Notes: generated by a model not told the origin, from the letters alone. 10,553 bases of DNA from Bacillota bacterium (GCA_023443025.1 JAEZWM010000056.1:1-10553), one strand, 5' to 3'; shown: positions 1 to 6,984, counted from the first letter of the stretch. Numbers and translations: made by a program.

Positions 1-84
1 TTAAAAGGAAGACAGATTACTGCTGAGATTGCCAGATCGAGAAGAAAAGGCGGTTCCGGCGGAAGAAGAAAGAAAAATAAATAA
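1..84 (+). CDS. C-terminal end of an unidentified protein with a basic RGG-like tail (possibly DEAD-box RNA helicase)
   Basis: The first reading frame is open from base 1 to a TAA at 82-84 and gives 27 residues, beginning LKGRQITAEIARSRRK and ending in a Gly/Arg/Lys-rich tail. The pattern 'L-K-G-R-x-I-x-x-E-I-A' followed by a basic tail resembles the last strand of the DbpA-type RNA-binding domain and tail of bacterial DEAD-box RNA helicases (CshA/DeaD type). That match is short, so the family is an inference. The position just before an intrinsic terminator (122-171) supports this being a genuine gene end. The rest of the gene lies outside the window. Confidence 0.4.
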   Translation, partial: LKGRQITAEIARSRRKGGSGGRRKKNK

Positions 85-121
85 AAATAAAGTTTATTAA
101 AAATTATTAAACTAAGAGTAC

Positions 122-171
122 AATAAAGTGTGTGGATCATAAATGGTGGAGATCTATGCACTTTATTTTTT
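122..171 (+). terminator. Rho-independent terminator after the upstream gene
   Basis: AATAAAGTG at 122-130 pairs perfectly with CACTTTATT at 159-167. There is partial inner pairing (GGATC with GATCT), and a run of six T follows at 166-171. It lies 38 bases after the stop of the partial first gene and just before the promoter region of the ABC operon, so it separates the two transcription units. Confidence 0.75.
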
Positions 172-174
172 AAT

Positions 175-204
175 TTGACAATAGTTATTACACTGATAAA
201 TGAT
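175..204 (+). promoter_or_regulatory. Candidate promoter of the five-gene ABC/surface-protein operon
   Basis: A perfect -35 box TTGACA lies at 175-180. The best -10 candidate at a usual distance is AATGAT (199-204, spacer 18), which matches TATAAT at four of six positions. Other weak -10-like boxes (TATAGT 247-252, TATAGA 257-262) lie closer to the gene. The -35 is convincing, but the -10 is not firmly assigned. The start codon is about 90 bases downstream, leaving a long AT-rich leader. Confidence 0.45.
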
Positions 205-214
205 AAAGTGTAAT
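187..214. promoter_or_regulatory. Inverted repeat overlapping the promoter (candidate operator)
   Basis: ATTACACT at 187-194 is the exact reverse complement of AGTGTAAT at 207-214, with 12 bases between. The repeat lies between the -35 box and just beyond the proposed -10 box, where a dimeric repressor could block RNA polymerase. No regulator gene is adjacent. A chance occurrence in AT-rich DNA cannot be excluded. Confidence 0.35.
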
Positions 215-219
215 CATAT

Positions 220-243
220 TGTAATATGCATTTATGTAATATG
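220..243 (+). repeat. Direct repeat TGTAATATG (two copies) in the operon leader
   Basis: TGTAATATG occurs at 220-228 and again at 235-243, a 15-base period. A related TGTAATCAT lies at 209-217, overlapping the right arm of the upstream inverted repeat. The copies lie between the proposed promoter and the first gene of the operon. They could be binding sites for a regulator or simply low-complexity DNA. Confidence 0.35.
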
Positions 244-292
244 TGTTATAGTAGATTATAGATAACTATGTCAAGATAACAGGGGTGATACT

Positions 293-1012
293 TTGTCCGA
301 AGCTTTTATACAATTAAAAAACCTACATAAGATTTACAAGATGGGGGATGAAAAGATTAGAGCCTTAGATGGTGTAAATATAGACATTCAAAAAGGTGAA
401 ATAATTTGCCTTTTAGGAACCTCAGGCTCTGGTAAGTCAACACTTTTAAACGCGATAGCAGGTCTCGAGAAGCCAAGTAAAGGTGAAATAATTATAGGTG
501 GGATACATATAGAAAAACTTAACGAGAATCAGATTACTTCTTTTAGAAGATTGAATATTGGTTTTGTCTTCCAATCCTATAACTTAATTCCAACACTAAC
601 AGCACTTGAAAATGTCAGTATTGGGATGATTTTTAAAGGAGTTTCCAAGGATGTTAGAAACAAAAAGGCAATAAAGATGCTAAAAGCAGTTGGGTTAGGA
701 CACAGGCTAAACCATAAGCCCTCAGAGTTATCCGGTGGACAGCAACAAAGGGTTAGTATAGCAAGAGCCTTTGTCGATAATCCCAAAATAATATTTGCCG
801 ATGAACCCACAGGAAACCTTGATACTAGGACCACCGATGAAATTTTAAAACTAATCACCGGAATGGCCAAAGAAAACGGTCAGACCATGATTATAGTCTC
901 ACATGATGAAGAGGTTACTGAGTTTGCAGATAAAACCTTTCATATGGAAGACGGTAGGATAAAAGAAATAGCAATAAGAGATAGGGAGGAAGAGAATGAA
1001 GAGATTGCTTAG
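293..1012 (+). CDS. ABC transporter ATP-binding protein, MacB/LolD family
   Basis: This is a cytoplasmic ATPase of 239 residues that would power the permease encoded at 2692. Visible motifs are Walker A GTSGSGKST (residues 42-50), the Q-loop FVFQ (Gln94), the ABC signature LSGGQQQRVSIARA (from 146), Walker B IIFADEP (Asp170, Glu171), the D-loop GNLD and the H-loop His204. Length and spacing fit the MacB/LolD/FtsE class, which drives mechanotransmission or extrusion rather than classical import. The start is a TTG at 293, preceded by AGGGGTGA at 281-288; no better ATG is in frame upstream. The last 17 bases overlap the next gene, so translation is likely coupled. The acidic tail after residue 225 (REEENEE) is partly a by-product of encoding the next gene's ribosome binding site. 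Confidence 0.95.
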   Translation: MSEAFIQLKNLHKIYKMGDEKIRALDGVNIDIQKGEIICLLGTSGSGKSTLLNAIAGLEKPSKGEIIIGGIHIEKLNENQITSFRRLNIGFVFQSYNLIPTLTALENVSIGMIFKGVSKDVRNKKAIKMLKAVGLGHRLNHKPSELSGGQQQRVSIARAFVDNPKIIFADEPTGNLDTRTTDEILKLITGMAKENGQTMIIVSHDEEVTEFADKTFHMEDGRIKEIAIRDREEENEEIA

Positions 1013-2705
1013 CATACTGCTGGCATTTATTATGATTTTTACAAATGTGCCGGCCAGTGCAAACCAATGCCAAAAGAAAATTTTTAAAAACACGATTTTA
1101 AGTATCGATAGTGCGGTTACCGAACCTGTAATTACTACAAATGGTGAAAACTTTGTACTTAAAATAAACGTAACTAATATCTCAGGTTATGACCTTGAAA
1201 ATGCGGTATTTGACCTTAGAGAAGTAGGACCTGAAGAAGGTAAGGCTAACAGATACTTCAAGCTTTCGCAAGAAGTAGAAAACAACACAGCGACCAGACC
1301 TTTTTCACTTGCAAACGGAGCATCAGCAGAATTTATATATGTATTATTAGCAAAATGTGACTTAGGTTGCAGCAAGTATCCACTTACTCTAAGCATTAAA
1401 GTCGGGGAATCTGAGTTTGTAGATAGAATTGGTGTGGATGTATATAGGGACAACACTATTCAGCTTCCATCCAATGGTGACGGACCTGAAGGAGAAGCTG
1501 ATATATTTGACTCTGGACTTCCTACTCTTCCGGCAGATAAAGATCCAAACAAACCCATAGACACAGAACCGACTCCGGATCCAGATCCAAAACCGGATCC
1601 TGATCCAAAACCGACTCCGGATCCAAAACCGGACCCTGATCCAAAACCGGTTCCCGACCCAAAACCAACTCCTGATCCCGGACCGGGCGGCGACGACTTC
1701 GGACCACTTCCTACTATTCCATCAGGCGGCGGCGGAGGATTTTCAGGTGGCGGAGATGGCGGCAGCTCAGGATTGTCAGGGGATAAAATTAAAAATAAAC
1801 CTAAATTAATTATAGATAAATATGGATTCAATCCTCAAAGACCGATGGCAGGAGAAGAATTCACCATGAATCTAAGCTTCTACAACACAAATGCTGATAA
1901 GAGTGTTAGAAACATTAAGATCTTTTTAACTTCACAAGATCAAGCAGAATCAGCAAATCCAACGGAATCAAGATCACCATCAAGCTCGGTGTTTACACCG
2001 GTTGATAGTTCAAACACATTCTTTATTTCATATATAGAACCGGGTGGAACTGTTCAGAAGAGCATTAATCTAACTACATCACCTACTCTTGCGGCTAAGA
2101 ACTACTCAGTAATCGCGAACTTCGAATATGAAGACAAGGATGGTAATGAGTATACAGCACAAGAACTAATTGGAATTCCAATTGTACAAGAGACAAAGCT
2201 TCAAACCAGTGAAATCACACTACCATCTGAAGCGTTTATAGGAACGCCTGTAGAAGGGGCAATAGAGTTTTACAATACAGGAAAAGACACATTAAATAAT
2301 TTAATGGTAAAAATTGATGGGGATTTCCAAACGGAAACAAAGCCGTATTATGTTGGTAATTTCCAAAGCGGAACCTCCGATTCTTTCCAATTTGACTTCT
2401 CTCCATCTCAGCCAGGAGAAATGAGAGGAAAGGTCATATTCACATATGAAGACTCCACAGGAAAAGAACAGACCTTAGAGAAAGAATTTGCGCTTGGCGT
2501 ATCCGATCAACCTCAAATGAGTCCGGAAGATATTGAAGCTGCAATGCAAATGGAAGGTGATATGAATAAACCTAAAAATAGTTTATTATCACCTCTTACC
2601 ATAGGAATAGCAGCACTTGCGCTTGCAGGTGGAGGAGCTTTTATTTATAAAAAGCGAAAAGACAAAAAAGAGAAAGAAGATTTGATAATCGATGAAGACG
2701 AGTGA
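996..2705 (+). CDS. Secreted, membrane-anchored surface protein with COG1361/CARDB-like domains and a Pro-rich linker
   Basis: This 569-residue protein has a Sec signal peptide at about 1-22 (MKRLLSILLAFIMIF...PASA). An N-terminal beta-rich domain (about 30-155) contains Cys25, Cys121 and Cys125. A Pro-Asp-Lys-Pro repeat linker spans about 191-230 and a Gly-rich hinge 231-262. Two further beta-sandwich-like domains follow (about 268-397 and 400-502), containing the FYNT segments typical of CARDB/COG1361-type repeats. A transmembrane helix (about 533-551) is followed by the basic KKRKDKKEK and an acidic tail inside. The anchor is hydrophobic segment plus Lys/Arg, without LPxTG. It starts inside the ATPase gene with a strong site GGGAGGA (984-990) and overlaps the permease gene by 14 bases. 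This puts it in the transport complex, probably as the extracellular adaptor. The domain names are inferred from pattern; the function is inferred from context. Confidence 0.8.
   Translation: MKRLLSILLAFIMIFTNVPASANQCQKKIFKNTILSIDSAVTEPVITTNGENFVLKINVTNISGYDLENAVFDLREVGPEEGKANRYFKLSQEVENNTATRPFSLANGASAEFIYVLLAKCDLGCSKYPLTLSIKVGESEFVDRIGVDVYRDNTIQLPSNGDGPEGEADIFDSGLPTLPADKDPNKPIDTEPTPDPDPKPDPDPKPTPDPKPDPDPKPVPDPKPTPDPGPGGDDFGPLPTIPSGGGGGFSGGGDGGSSGLSGDKIKNKPKLIIDKYGFNPQRPMAGEEFTMNLSFYNTNADKSVRNIKIFLTSQDQAESANPTESRSPSSSVFTPVDSSNTFFISYIEPGGTVQKSINLTTSPTLAAKNYSVIANFEYEDKDGNEYTAQELIGIPIVQETKLQTSEITLPSEAFIGTPVEGAIEFYNTGKDTLNNLMVKIDGDFQTETKPYYVGNFQSGTSDSFQFDFSPSQPGEMRGKVIFTYEDSTGKEQTLEKEFALGVSDQPQMSPEDIEAAMQMEGDMNKPKNSLLSPLTIGIAALALAGGGAFIYKKRKDKKEKEDLIIDEDE
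1566..1685 (+). repeat. Tandem Asp-Pro-Lys-Pro coding repeat (linker of the surface protein)
   Basis: About 40 codons encode imperfect units of PDPKP, DPDPKP and TPDPKP. At the DNA level CCGGATCC, GATCCAAAACCGG and CCTGATCCAAAACC recur several times, so the tract could expand or contract by slippage or recombination. In the protein it would form an extended, stiff spacer that holds the N-terminal domain away from the two membrane-proximal domains, as in many Gram-positive surface proteins. Confidence 0.85.
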
Positions 2706-4065
2706 TCTCTTTTCATTAGGCTTTAGAAATCTGTGGAGGAGAAAACTAAGAACATTCTTAACTGTTATAGGGGTAGTAATTGGATGTGCATCAATAGTTG
2801 TAATGATGTCACTTGGACTTGCCCAAAGAAAACAAATTGACGATATGATCGAAAACACACAGTCTTTAACCATGATACAAGTTCAACCCTCTCAATACTA
2901 CGACCCAAGATCAGAAGGAAAACCACCTAGAGAGGGGCTTATAACTGATGATATTATCAAGCAGATAAAAGCTCTACCAAATGTAAAAGGTGTAGTATCC
3001 TCGACTCAAGTCAGTGGGAATATGGGCGGTGCACGGGTTACGGTAGACAAGTATGTATACATGGATTCCATAAAAGGAATGCCACAAGAAAATCTTGAAT
3101 TGGCCGGTGTCAAAGTAGATACAGGCAGACTGTATAATCCGGGCTCAAAAGACATTGAGGTTATAGTACCTAAAGAGCTTAGGTACTCATTATATGATGA
3201 AAAATCAACAGGACGAAACTATCAGCCTGTAGTCATAGACGACCCTATGAAAAGCAAGGTAAAACTTACCATAGGAAATATCTATGCAGAAAATAATCCA
3301 CTTACAGCTATGGAAGGTGGAACAAGTGCTAAAAAGAAAACTTATAATCTAAAAGTAGTGGGTGTTTATGACGGCGGTATGCCATTTATGGGAGGAGCTT
3401 CAGGTATTTACGCTGCTCCGGAAAAGGTAAAACTTCTAAACGATGAAATGAACCAACTGATGTTAACACCTGAAAAATACAAAGAATATAAAAAGAAAAA
3501 TGTAACCTACTACGAAAACATACAAGTTCATGTCAACGAAATGGACGATGTAAAAGCGACGGTAAGTGCTATAGAAGAGATGAAATTGCACGCTCATAAT
3601 GACGGAGAAATGCTCCAACAGTGGAAGGACCAAGGCAATGTTGCACAAGCAATACTAGCAGGGATAGGATCGATCTCGTTAATAGTTGCTGCAATTGGTA
3701 TAACCAACACGATGGTTATGTCAATCTATGAAAGAACTAGAGAAATAGGAGTAATGAAAGTAATCGGAGCATCGGTTGCTGATATTAGAAATCTTTTCCT
3801 ACTGGAAGCCGGTATGATAGGTCTATTTGGAGGAATTGCAGGGGTTGCCCTCGCATACTTTTTATCACATCTTCTCAATACCGTGCTTGGAGCAAATGTT
3901 GGTGGTGGCATGATGGGTGATGGGGAATTTATAATCTCCGTAATTCCAATATGGTTGGCTGCAGCATCGCTGCTATTCTCATTTATAATTGGAGTTGCAA
4001 CAGGGTATTTCCCTGCACTTAGAGCTACCAAACTATCCGCAATTGAAGCTATAAGGACTGAATAA
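2692..4065 (+). CDS. ABC transporter permease, MacB/FtsX family
   Basis: This 457-residue membrane subunit has the classic four-helix MacB layout. TM1 is at about 21-44, after the cytoplasmic FRNLWRRKLRTFLT segment that normally contacts the ATPase. A large extracytoplasmic domain covers about 45-315. Three C-terminal helices follow at about 319-342, 367-396 and 413-439. The loop YERTREIGVMKVIGAS (346-361) and the ending YFPALRATKLSAIEAIRTE are hallmarks of the FtsX permease domain. It overlaps the surface-protein gene by 14 bases and has only a weak upstream site (AGAAAGAAGA), so its translation probably depends on coupling. MacB-type pumps export peptides, toxins or lipoproteins, or transmit force. 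The substrate here is not evident. Confidence 0.93.
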   Translation: MKTSDLFSLGFRNLWRRKLRTFLTVIGVVIGCASIVVMMSLGLAQRKQIDDMIENTQSLTMIQVQPSQYYDPRSEGKPPREGLITDDIIKQIKALPNVKGVVSSTQVSGNMGGARVTVDKYVYMDSIKGMPQENLELAGVKVDTGRLYNPGSKDIEVIVPKELRYSLYDEKSTGRNYQPVVIDDPMKSKVKLTIGNIYAENNPLTAMEGGTSAKKKTYNLKVVGVYDGGMPFMGGASGIYAAPEKVKLLNDEMNQLMLTPEKYKEYKKKNVTYYENIQVHVNEMDDVKATVSAIEEMKLHAHNDGEMLQQWKDQGNVAQAILAGIGSISLIVAAIGITNTMVMSIYERTREIGVMKVIGASVADIRNLFLLEAGMIGLFGGIAGVALAYFLSHLLNTVLGANVGGGMMGDGEFIISVIPIWLAAASLLFSFIIGVATGYFPALRATKLSAIEAIRTE

Positions 4066-4066
4066 T

Positions 4067-4624
4067 ATGAAAATTGTATGTCTCGGCGATAGTTTAACAT
4101 ATGGATATATGCTACCCAGAAAAAAAGCTTGGCCTAATTTATTGTCAGAAATTACTACTTATAGAGTCGTTAATAAAGGCGTTAACGGTGATACTACAGC
4201 AGGGATGCTATCAAGATTCCAGACGGATGTAGTTGCCGAAAAACCTTCAAAGCTTATTATCATGGGTGGAACAAATGACTTTTCAAATGGTTTAGACTAT
4301 ATAGCTGCAGCAAGTAACATAAAAGCCATGATTATGCAGTGTAAATACTACATCATAAAACCCATGGTTTTGATACCCGTTCCAATTATTTCAATGGAGC
4401 CAATGCTCCTAATGAAAGCAGGGATGGTTAATGCACAGATAGAAAAACTAAAAGATGAACTATTAGAGTTTCAATCTATTGAAGGATTTGAACTAATAGA
4501 TTTAAAAGATGAGATGATTAGGACTATTCAAAATGAAAATATCGCAGATTATTATTTAGATGATTTACATTTGAACTTTGAGGGTAATAAAATGGTATCT
4601 GAGATCATCAGCAATTACCTATGA
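4067..4624 (+). CDS. SGNH/GDSL-family hydrolase (TesA-like esterase or lysophospholipase)
   Basis: This protein of 185 residues has no signal peptide, so it is predicted cytoplasmic. The SGNH blocks are all present: block I GDSLTYG with nucleophile Ser9; block II NKGVNGDTT with the oxyanion Gly (Gly38 or Gly41); block III GGTNDF with Asn70; block V DDLH with catalytic Asp165 and His168. The family hydrolyses esters or thioesters, including lysophospholipids and acyl groups on carbohydrates. It starts one base after the permease stop, with AAGGA at 4053-4057 inside the permease gene. Linkage to an envelope ABC transporter and a PAP2 phosphatase suggests lipid or acyl processing, but the substrate is unknown. 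Confidence 0.9.
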   Translation: MKIVCLGDSLTYGYMLPRKKAWPNLLSEITTYRVVNKGVNGDTTAGMLSRFQTDVVAEKPSKLIIMGGTNDFSNGLDYIAAASNIKAMIMQCKYYIIKPMVLIPVPIISMEPMLLMKAGMVNAQIEKLKDELLEFQSIEGFELIDLKDEMIRTIQNENIADYYLDDLHLNFEGNKMVSEIISNYL

Positions 4625-4651
4625 TAACTCATATGGAAAGGAGGACTTGTG

Positions 4652-5374
4652 ATGGAACTTTTAGGAAATATAAAAAGTGAGAATAAAAGAAGAACCGCAC
4701 TGGTTTTAATTAGCGTTGTGCTATACCAAGCACTGTTTTTTATCGTTGAAGGTTTGAATCTTAATTACAATGTAATATATCATCCACTTGATGACTTGAT
4801 ACCTTTTAATGAATATTTTATGATTCCATACATCATGTGGTTCTTCTATCTTGGTTTAAACTTAATTTACTATATTAGAAACACTGATAGAAGTATATTT
4901 AATCAGTATTATGGACTGTTGTTTGGAGGAATGGTTTTCTGTCTTTTAATAAATGTAGTATGGCCTAGCATGGTTCAGCTAAGACCAACTCATTTTGAAA
5001 GGGAAAATATATTTATAGAGATAGTGAAGTTTACACATATCATCGATACACCTACAAATGTATGTCCAAGTATACATGTCTATGCAACTGTAATTACGCA
5101 TATGGCTCTTGCAAGACTTACGAAACTGGGACAGAACAGATTTGTTTACTGGACGTCCTTAATCGTTTCTATACTTATTCTGATGTCGACTGTGTTTCTA
5201 AAGCAGCATTCCATAATCGATGTCATTGTAGGATTATTTGTTGCACAAGTTCTATTCTTAGCATCTGAAAGGATGAAAAATGTTAGTTTTGAAAATATGG
5301 GCCTACTTTTAAATAGAGGATCTAATAAAAAGCTTAGAGTAGAAACTGAAACATATTACAAAAGAAGTAAATAA
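4652..5374 (+). CDS. PAP2-superfamily integral membrane phosphatase
   Basis: This polytopic membrane protein has 240 residues. Hydrophobic segments lie at about 16-34, 55-75, 87-105, 142-157, 166-184 and 188-205. The PAP2 catalytic signature is recognisable: QLRP (Arg111, Pro112) for the first motif, CPSIHVY (His142) for the second, and KQHSIIDVIVG (His186, Asp190) for the third. PSIH instead of PSGH is typical of the PAP2_3/inositol-phosphorylceramide-synthase-like branch. Such enzymes remove or transfer phosphate groups on lipids such as phosphatidate or undecaprenyl diphosphate. I prefer the ATG at 4652: the strong site AAGGAGG (4638-4644) is 7 bases before it, but only 4 before the in-frame GTG at 4649. 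It is the last gene of the operon, and the basic C-terminal tail is cytoplasmic. Confidence 0.85.
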   Translation: MELLGNIKSENKRRTALVLISVVLYQALFFIVEGLNLNYNVIYHPLDDLIPFNEYFMIPYIMWFFYLGLNLIYYIRNTDRSIFNQYYGLLFGGMVFCLLINVVWPSMVQLRPTHFERENIFIEIVKFTHIIDTPTNVCPSIHVYATVITHMALARLTKLGQNRFVYWTSLIVSILILMSTVFLKQHSIIDVIVGLFVAQVLFLASERMKNVSFENMGLLLNRGSNKKLRVETETYYKRSK

Positions 5375-5380
5375 AAAATA

Positions 5381-5420
5381 TAAAGCTATATGGTTCAAGT
5401 TACTTTGCCATATAGCTTTA
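5381..5420. terminator. Bidirectional terminator between convergent genes
   Basis: TAAAGCTATATGG (5381-5393) pairs perfectly with CCATATAGCTTTA (5408-5420), a 13-bp stem with a 14-base loop. The minus-strand transcript has the better U-tract (ATTTTTTA from 5380 downwards). The plus-strand tail, TTTAAATTATT, is weak. The stop codon of the minus-strand DUF1294 gene (5418-5420) lies inside the stem. Confidence 0.8.
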
Positions 5421-5729
5421 AATTATTAAAAGTGAAATAATATAAAAACAAACGATGTTAAATACAAGCAGCACCGGAATTCCTACAACAAATATGGGCT
5501 TCTTAGTCTTGTGTCTAAATACATACATACCCAGTAAACTGCCAAGTGATCCGCCAAGGGCAGATACAAGAAAAAGAGTGTTTTCGCTCAGTCTATTTCT
5601 CCTGCTTCTGGTTCTCTTTTCGGATTCGTTCTTGTCATATGCAAAAAGCAAAATCGATAAAATATTTATTCCAAGAATATATATAAAAAATAATTTTTCT
5701 TTAAGTGGAAGTGCTTGAAGTATTATCAT
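5418..5729 (-). CDS. DUF1294 family small membrane protein
   Basis: This protein has 103 residues. There is a TM helix at about 12-31, then a charged loop with the family motif 'Y-D-K' (31-33) and RSRRNRLSE (41-49). The core signature LGGSLGSLLGMYVFRHKTKKP spans 58-78, followed by a second hydrophobic half (79-102). This is the full DUF1294 architecture and length; the function of the family is unknown. I start at the ATG at 5727-5729 because AGAAGG (5737-5742) is 7 bases upstream. A longer reading from 5762 would put that site inside the gene. It is convergent with the ABC operon and divergent from the gene at 5862. Confidence 0.88.
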   Translation of the reverse strand: MIILQALPLKEKLFFIYILGINILSILLFAYDKNESEKRTRSRRNRLSENTLFLVSALGGSLGSLLGMYVFRHKTKKPIFVVGIPVLLVFNIVCFYIISLLII

Positions 5730-5762
5730 ATTAGAACCTTCTTTATTAATTCTAAAAACCAA

Positions 5763-5820
5763 CTACTTTAATCTTAGTACAAACTATATTATACTATATA
5801 TGCGACACTTTAAAAGAAAA
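5763..5820. promoter_or_regulatory. Overlapping divergent promoters for the DUF1294 gene and the 5862 gene
   Basis: The interval between the two divergent genes contains TATAAT on the minus strand (5788-5793) and TATACT on the plus strand (5790-5795). The two -10-like boxes therefore overlap head to head. Neither has a good -35 at 17 bases (CTTTTA on minus, TTTAAT on plus). If both are used, the two promoters would compete. Confidence 0.4.
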
Positions 5821-5861
5821 ATTATAATTAAATTCTAAGAAGATTAAAATATGAGGTTTAT

Positions 5862-6845
5862 ATGAATAATAGAAAATTTATCTATGTATTACTAACCATT
5901 GTGGGCATAGTTATTATAAGTTTGCTCTTCTACTTCAGCCCTGAGCTTACAAGGAAAAGTTTAGATATAACACATGATTTTAAAGAATTAAATATCAATC
6001 AAATCCAGCCTCTAAAAAACGGAGTTTATGCAGTTGAAGGGGATTCACTGATGTACTATTCTGCAGAATCATCAAAGATACAAACAGAGACTTCTCCAAA
6101 AACACTGGCAGAAGGAATTATGATTGACCAGAATAGGAACATATTTAAACTTAAGAAAAAAATGAATCAGACACCGGATACAAAGATTGATTTTGACCCG
6201 GAAGCAGTTATTAAGCTGCAAGATTATTTTTTAATAAATAATAAACACATGCTAGTTCTAGATGAAAGGCTAAACAAAAAATACGAATACGAGTTTGACA
6301 CAGGAATTGCAGGAGTGTTTAGCAACTCAAACAACACTATAAACGGAGTTATAACTATGGGAACAGTAGGTGGAGGCCTCAGTTCGTCAGTTATCCTACT
6401 CGACACAAACAGAGAAATAAACTTTAAGCTGACTCTAAAAGACGAGTATATATTGGGAGCTCATTTTATAGGAGATGAAGAACTAGCTATTGCAACATCA
6501 GCATACCTCTATGTATTTAAAGAGGGAGTGATGGAAGACAAAAATCCAATGCCTAATACTATGGGCTTTAGCGCATCAAAAAAATATATTGTAAGGACCA
6601 GCAAGAGCAGCATACTCATACAAAATACACAACTAGAAAATCTATACGCAGGGAGCGTTGAAGAAGATATAATAGGAGTTGTAGCAAATGACAAGCATGT
6701 AGTAGCATACGGACGGCTAACTTACTACCTCTATGATGGCGAAGAACTTAAAACCTACAGACCAAACGGAAACATAAAAGGCATTAGAAAAGATGGAAAC
6801 AGAATTTTTATAATCTACGACAACGGAGTCATAGAAATCGACTAG
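5862..6845 (+). CDS. Membrane-anchored DUF5711-like protein, predicted beta-propeller
   Basis: This protein has 327 residues with an N-terminal signal-anchor helix (about 7-25) after MNNRK, so the bulk should face outside. The rest is rich in short beta-strand pairs separated by turns, such as NGVYAVEGDSLMYYS (53-67), DYFLINNKHMLVLDE (121-135), SAYLYVF (213-219), KHVVAYGRLTYYLYDG (278-293) and GNRIFIIYDNGVIEID (312-327). This repeating 'value, name, display' pattern resembles the WD40/TolB-like propellers of the clostridial DUF5711 family. No enzyme motif is seen; the role would be binding or scaffolding. The site GAGG (5853-5856) lies 5 bases before the ATG. It is transcribed alone and followed directly by a terminator. 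Confidence 0.7.
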   Translation: MNNRKFIYVLLTIVGIVIISLLFYFSPELTRKSLDITHDFKELNINQIQPLKNGVYAVEGDSLMYYSAESSKIQTETSPKTLAEGIMIDQNRNIFKLKKKMNQTPDTKIDFDPEAVIKLQDYFLINNKHMLVLDERLNKKYEYEFDTGIAGVFSNSNNTINGVITMGTVGGGLSSSVILLDTNREINFKLTLKDEYILGAHFIGDEELAIATSAYLYVFKEGVMEDKNPMPNTMGFSASKKYIVRTSKSSILIQNTQLENLYAGSVEEDIIGVVANDKHVVAYGRLTYYLYDGEELKTYRPNGNIKGIRKDGNRIFIIYDNGVIEID

Positions 6846-6870
6846 AAAACACAGTTTAAGCTGTGTTTTT
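6846..6870 (+). terminator. Rho-independent terminator
   Basis: AAAACACAG (6846-6854) and CTGTGTTTT (6861-6869) form a perfect 9-bp stem with a 6-base loop (TTTAAG) and end in a T-run. It starts on the base after the stop codon of the 5862 gene. A wider pair, CTAGAAA (6842-6848) with TTTCTAG (6874-6880), could extend an alternative fold. Confidence 0.85.
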
Positions 6871-6901
6871 AGTTTCTAGAAAGATCTAGGAGAGTTACAA
6901 T

Positions 6902-6982
6902 ATGAATAGATATACCTGTAAAGTGCATAATTACTCTAAAAATGTTAAAATATTCAACCCTGACCCCGTTTACGTTTATTAA
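6902..6982 (+). CDS. Possible 26-residue small ORF
   Basis: ATG at 6902 is preceded by AGGAGAG (6888-6894) with a 7-base spacer, which is as good as any site in this window. The product, beginning MNRYTCKVHNYSKNVK and ending PDPVYVY, is a short polar peptide with no signal peptide or TM segment. I do not recognise it. It could be a true small protein, the start of a decayed gene (frames downstream are broken) or chance. It lies directly after a terminator, so it would need its own promoter, and none is evident. Confidence 0.25.
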   Translation: MNRYTCKVHNYSKNVKIFNPDPVYVY

Positions 6983-6984
6983 AA

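Noticed and set aside
91..113. AGTTTA/TAAACT hairpin after the first gene as a terminator
   Set aside because: Only 6 A/T-rich pairs and no T-run; the hairpin at 122-171 is the better terminator.
1566..1685. CRISPR-like array
   Set aside because: The repeats are short, contiguous and in frame; they encode a protein linker and have no spacers.
1460..1831. Long minus-strand frame rich in Gly, Ser and Pro opposite the surface protein
   Set aside because: It is the antisense shadow of the Pro/Asp/Lys repeat and Gly-rich hinge; no ribosome binding site or family match.
4649..4651. GTG at 4649 as the PAP2 gene start
   Set aside because: It is only 4 bases after AAGGAGG; the next codon, ATG at 4652, has better spacing.
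6956..6967. CTGACCCC shared between 6960 and 8456 as a sign of a second IS110 copy
   Set aside because: An 8-base match is too short, and no transposase codons or matching hairpins are found near 6960.
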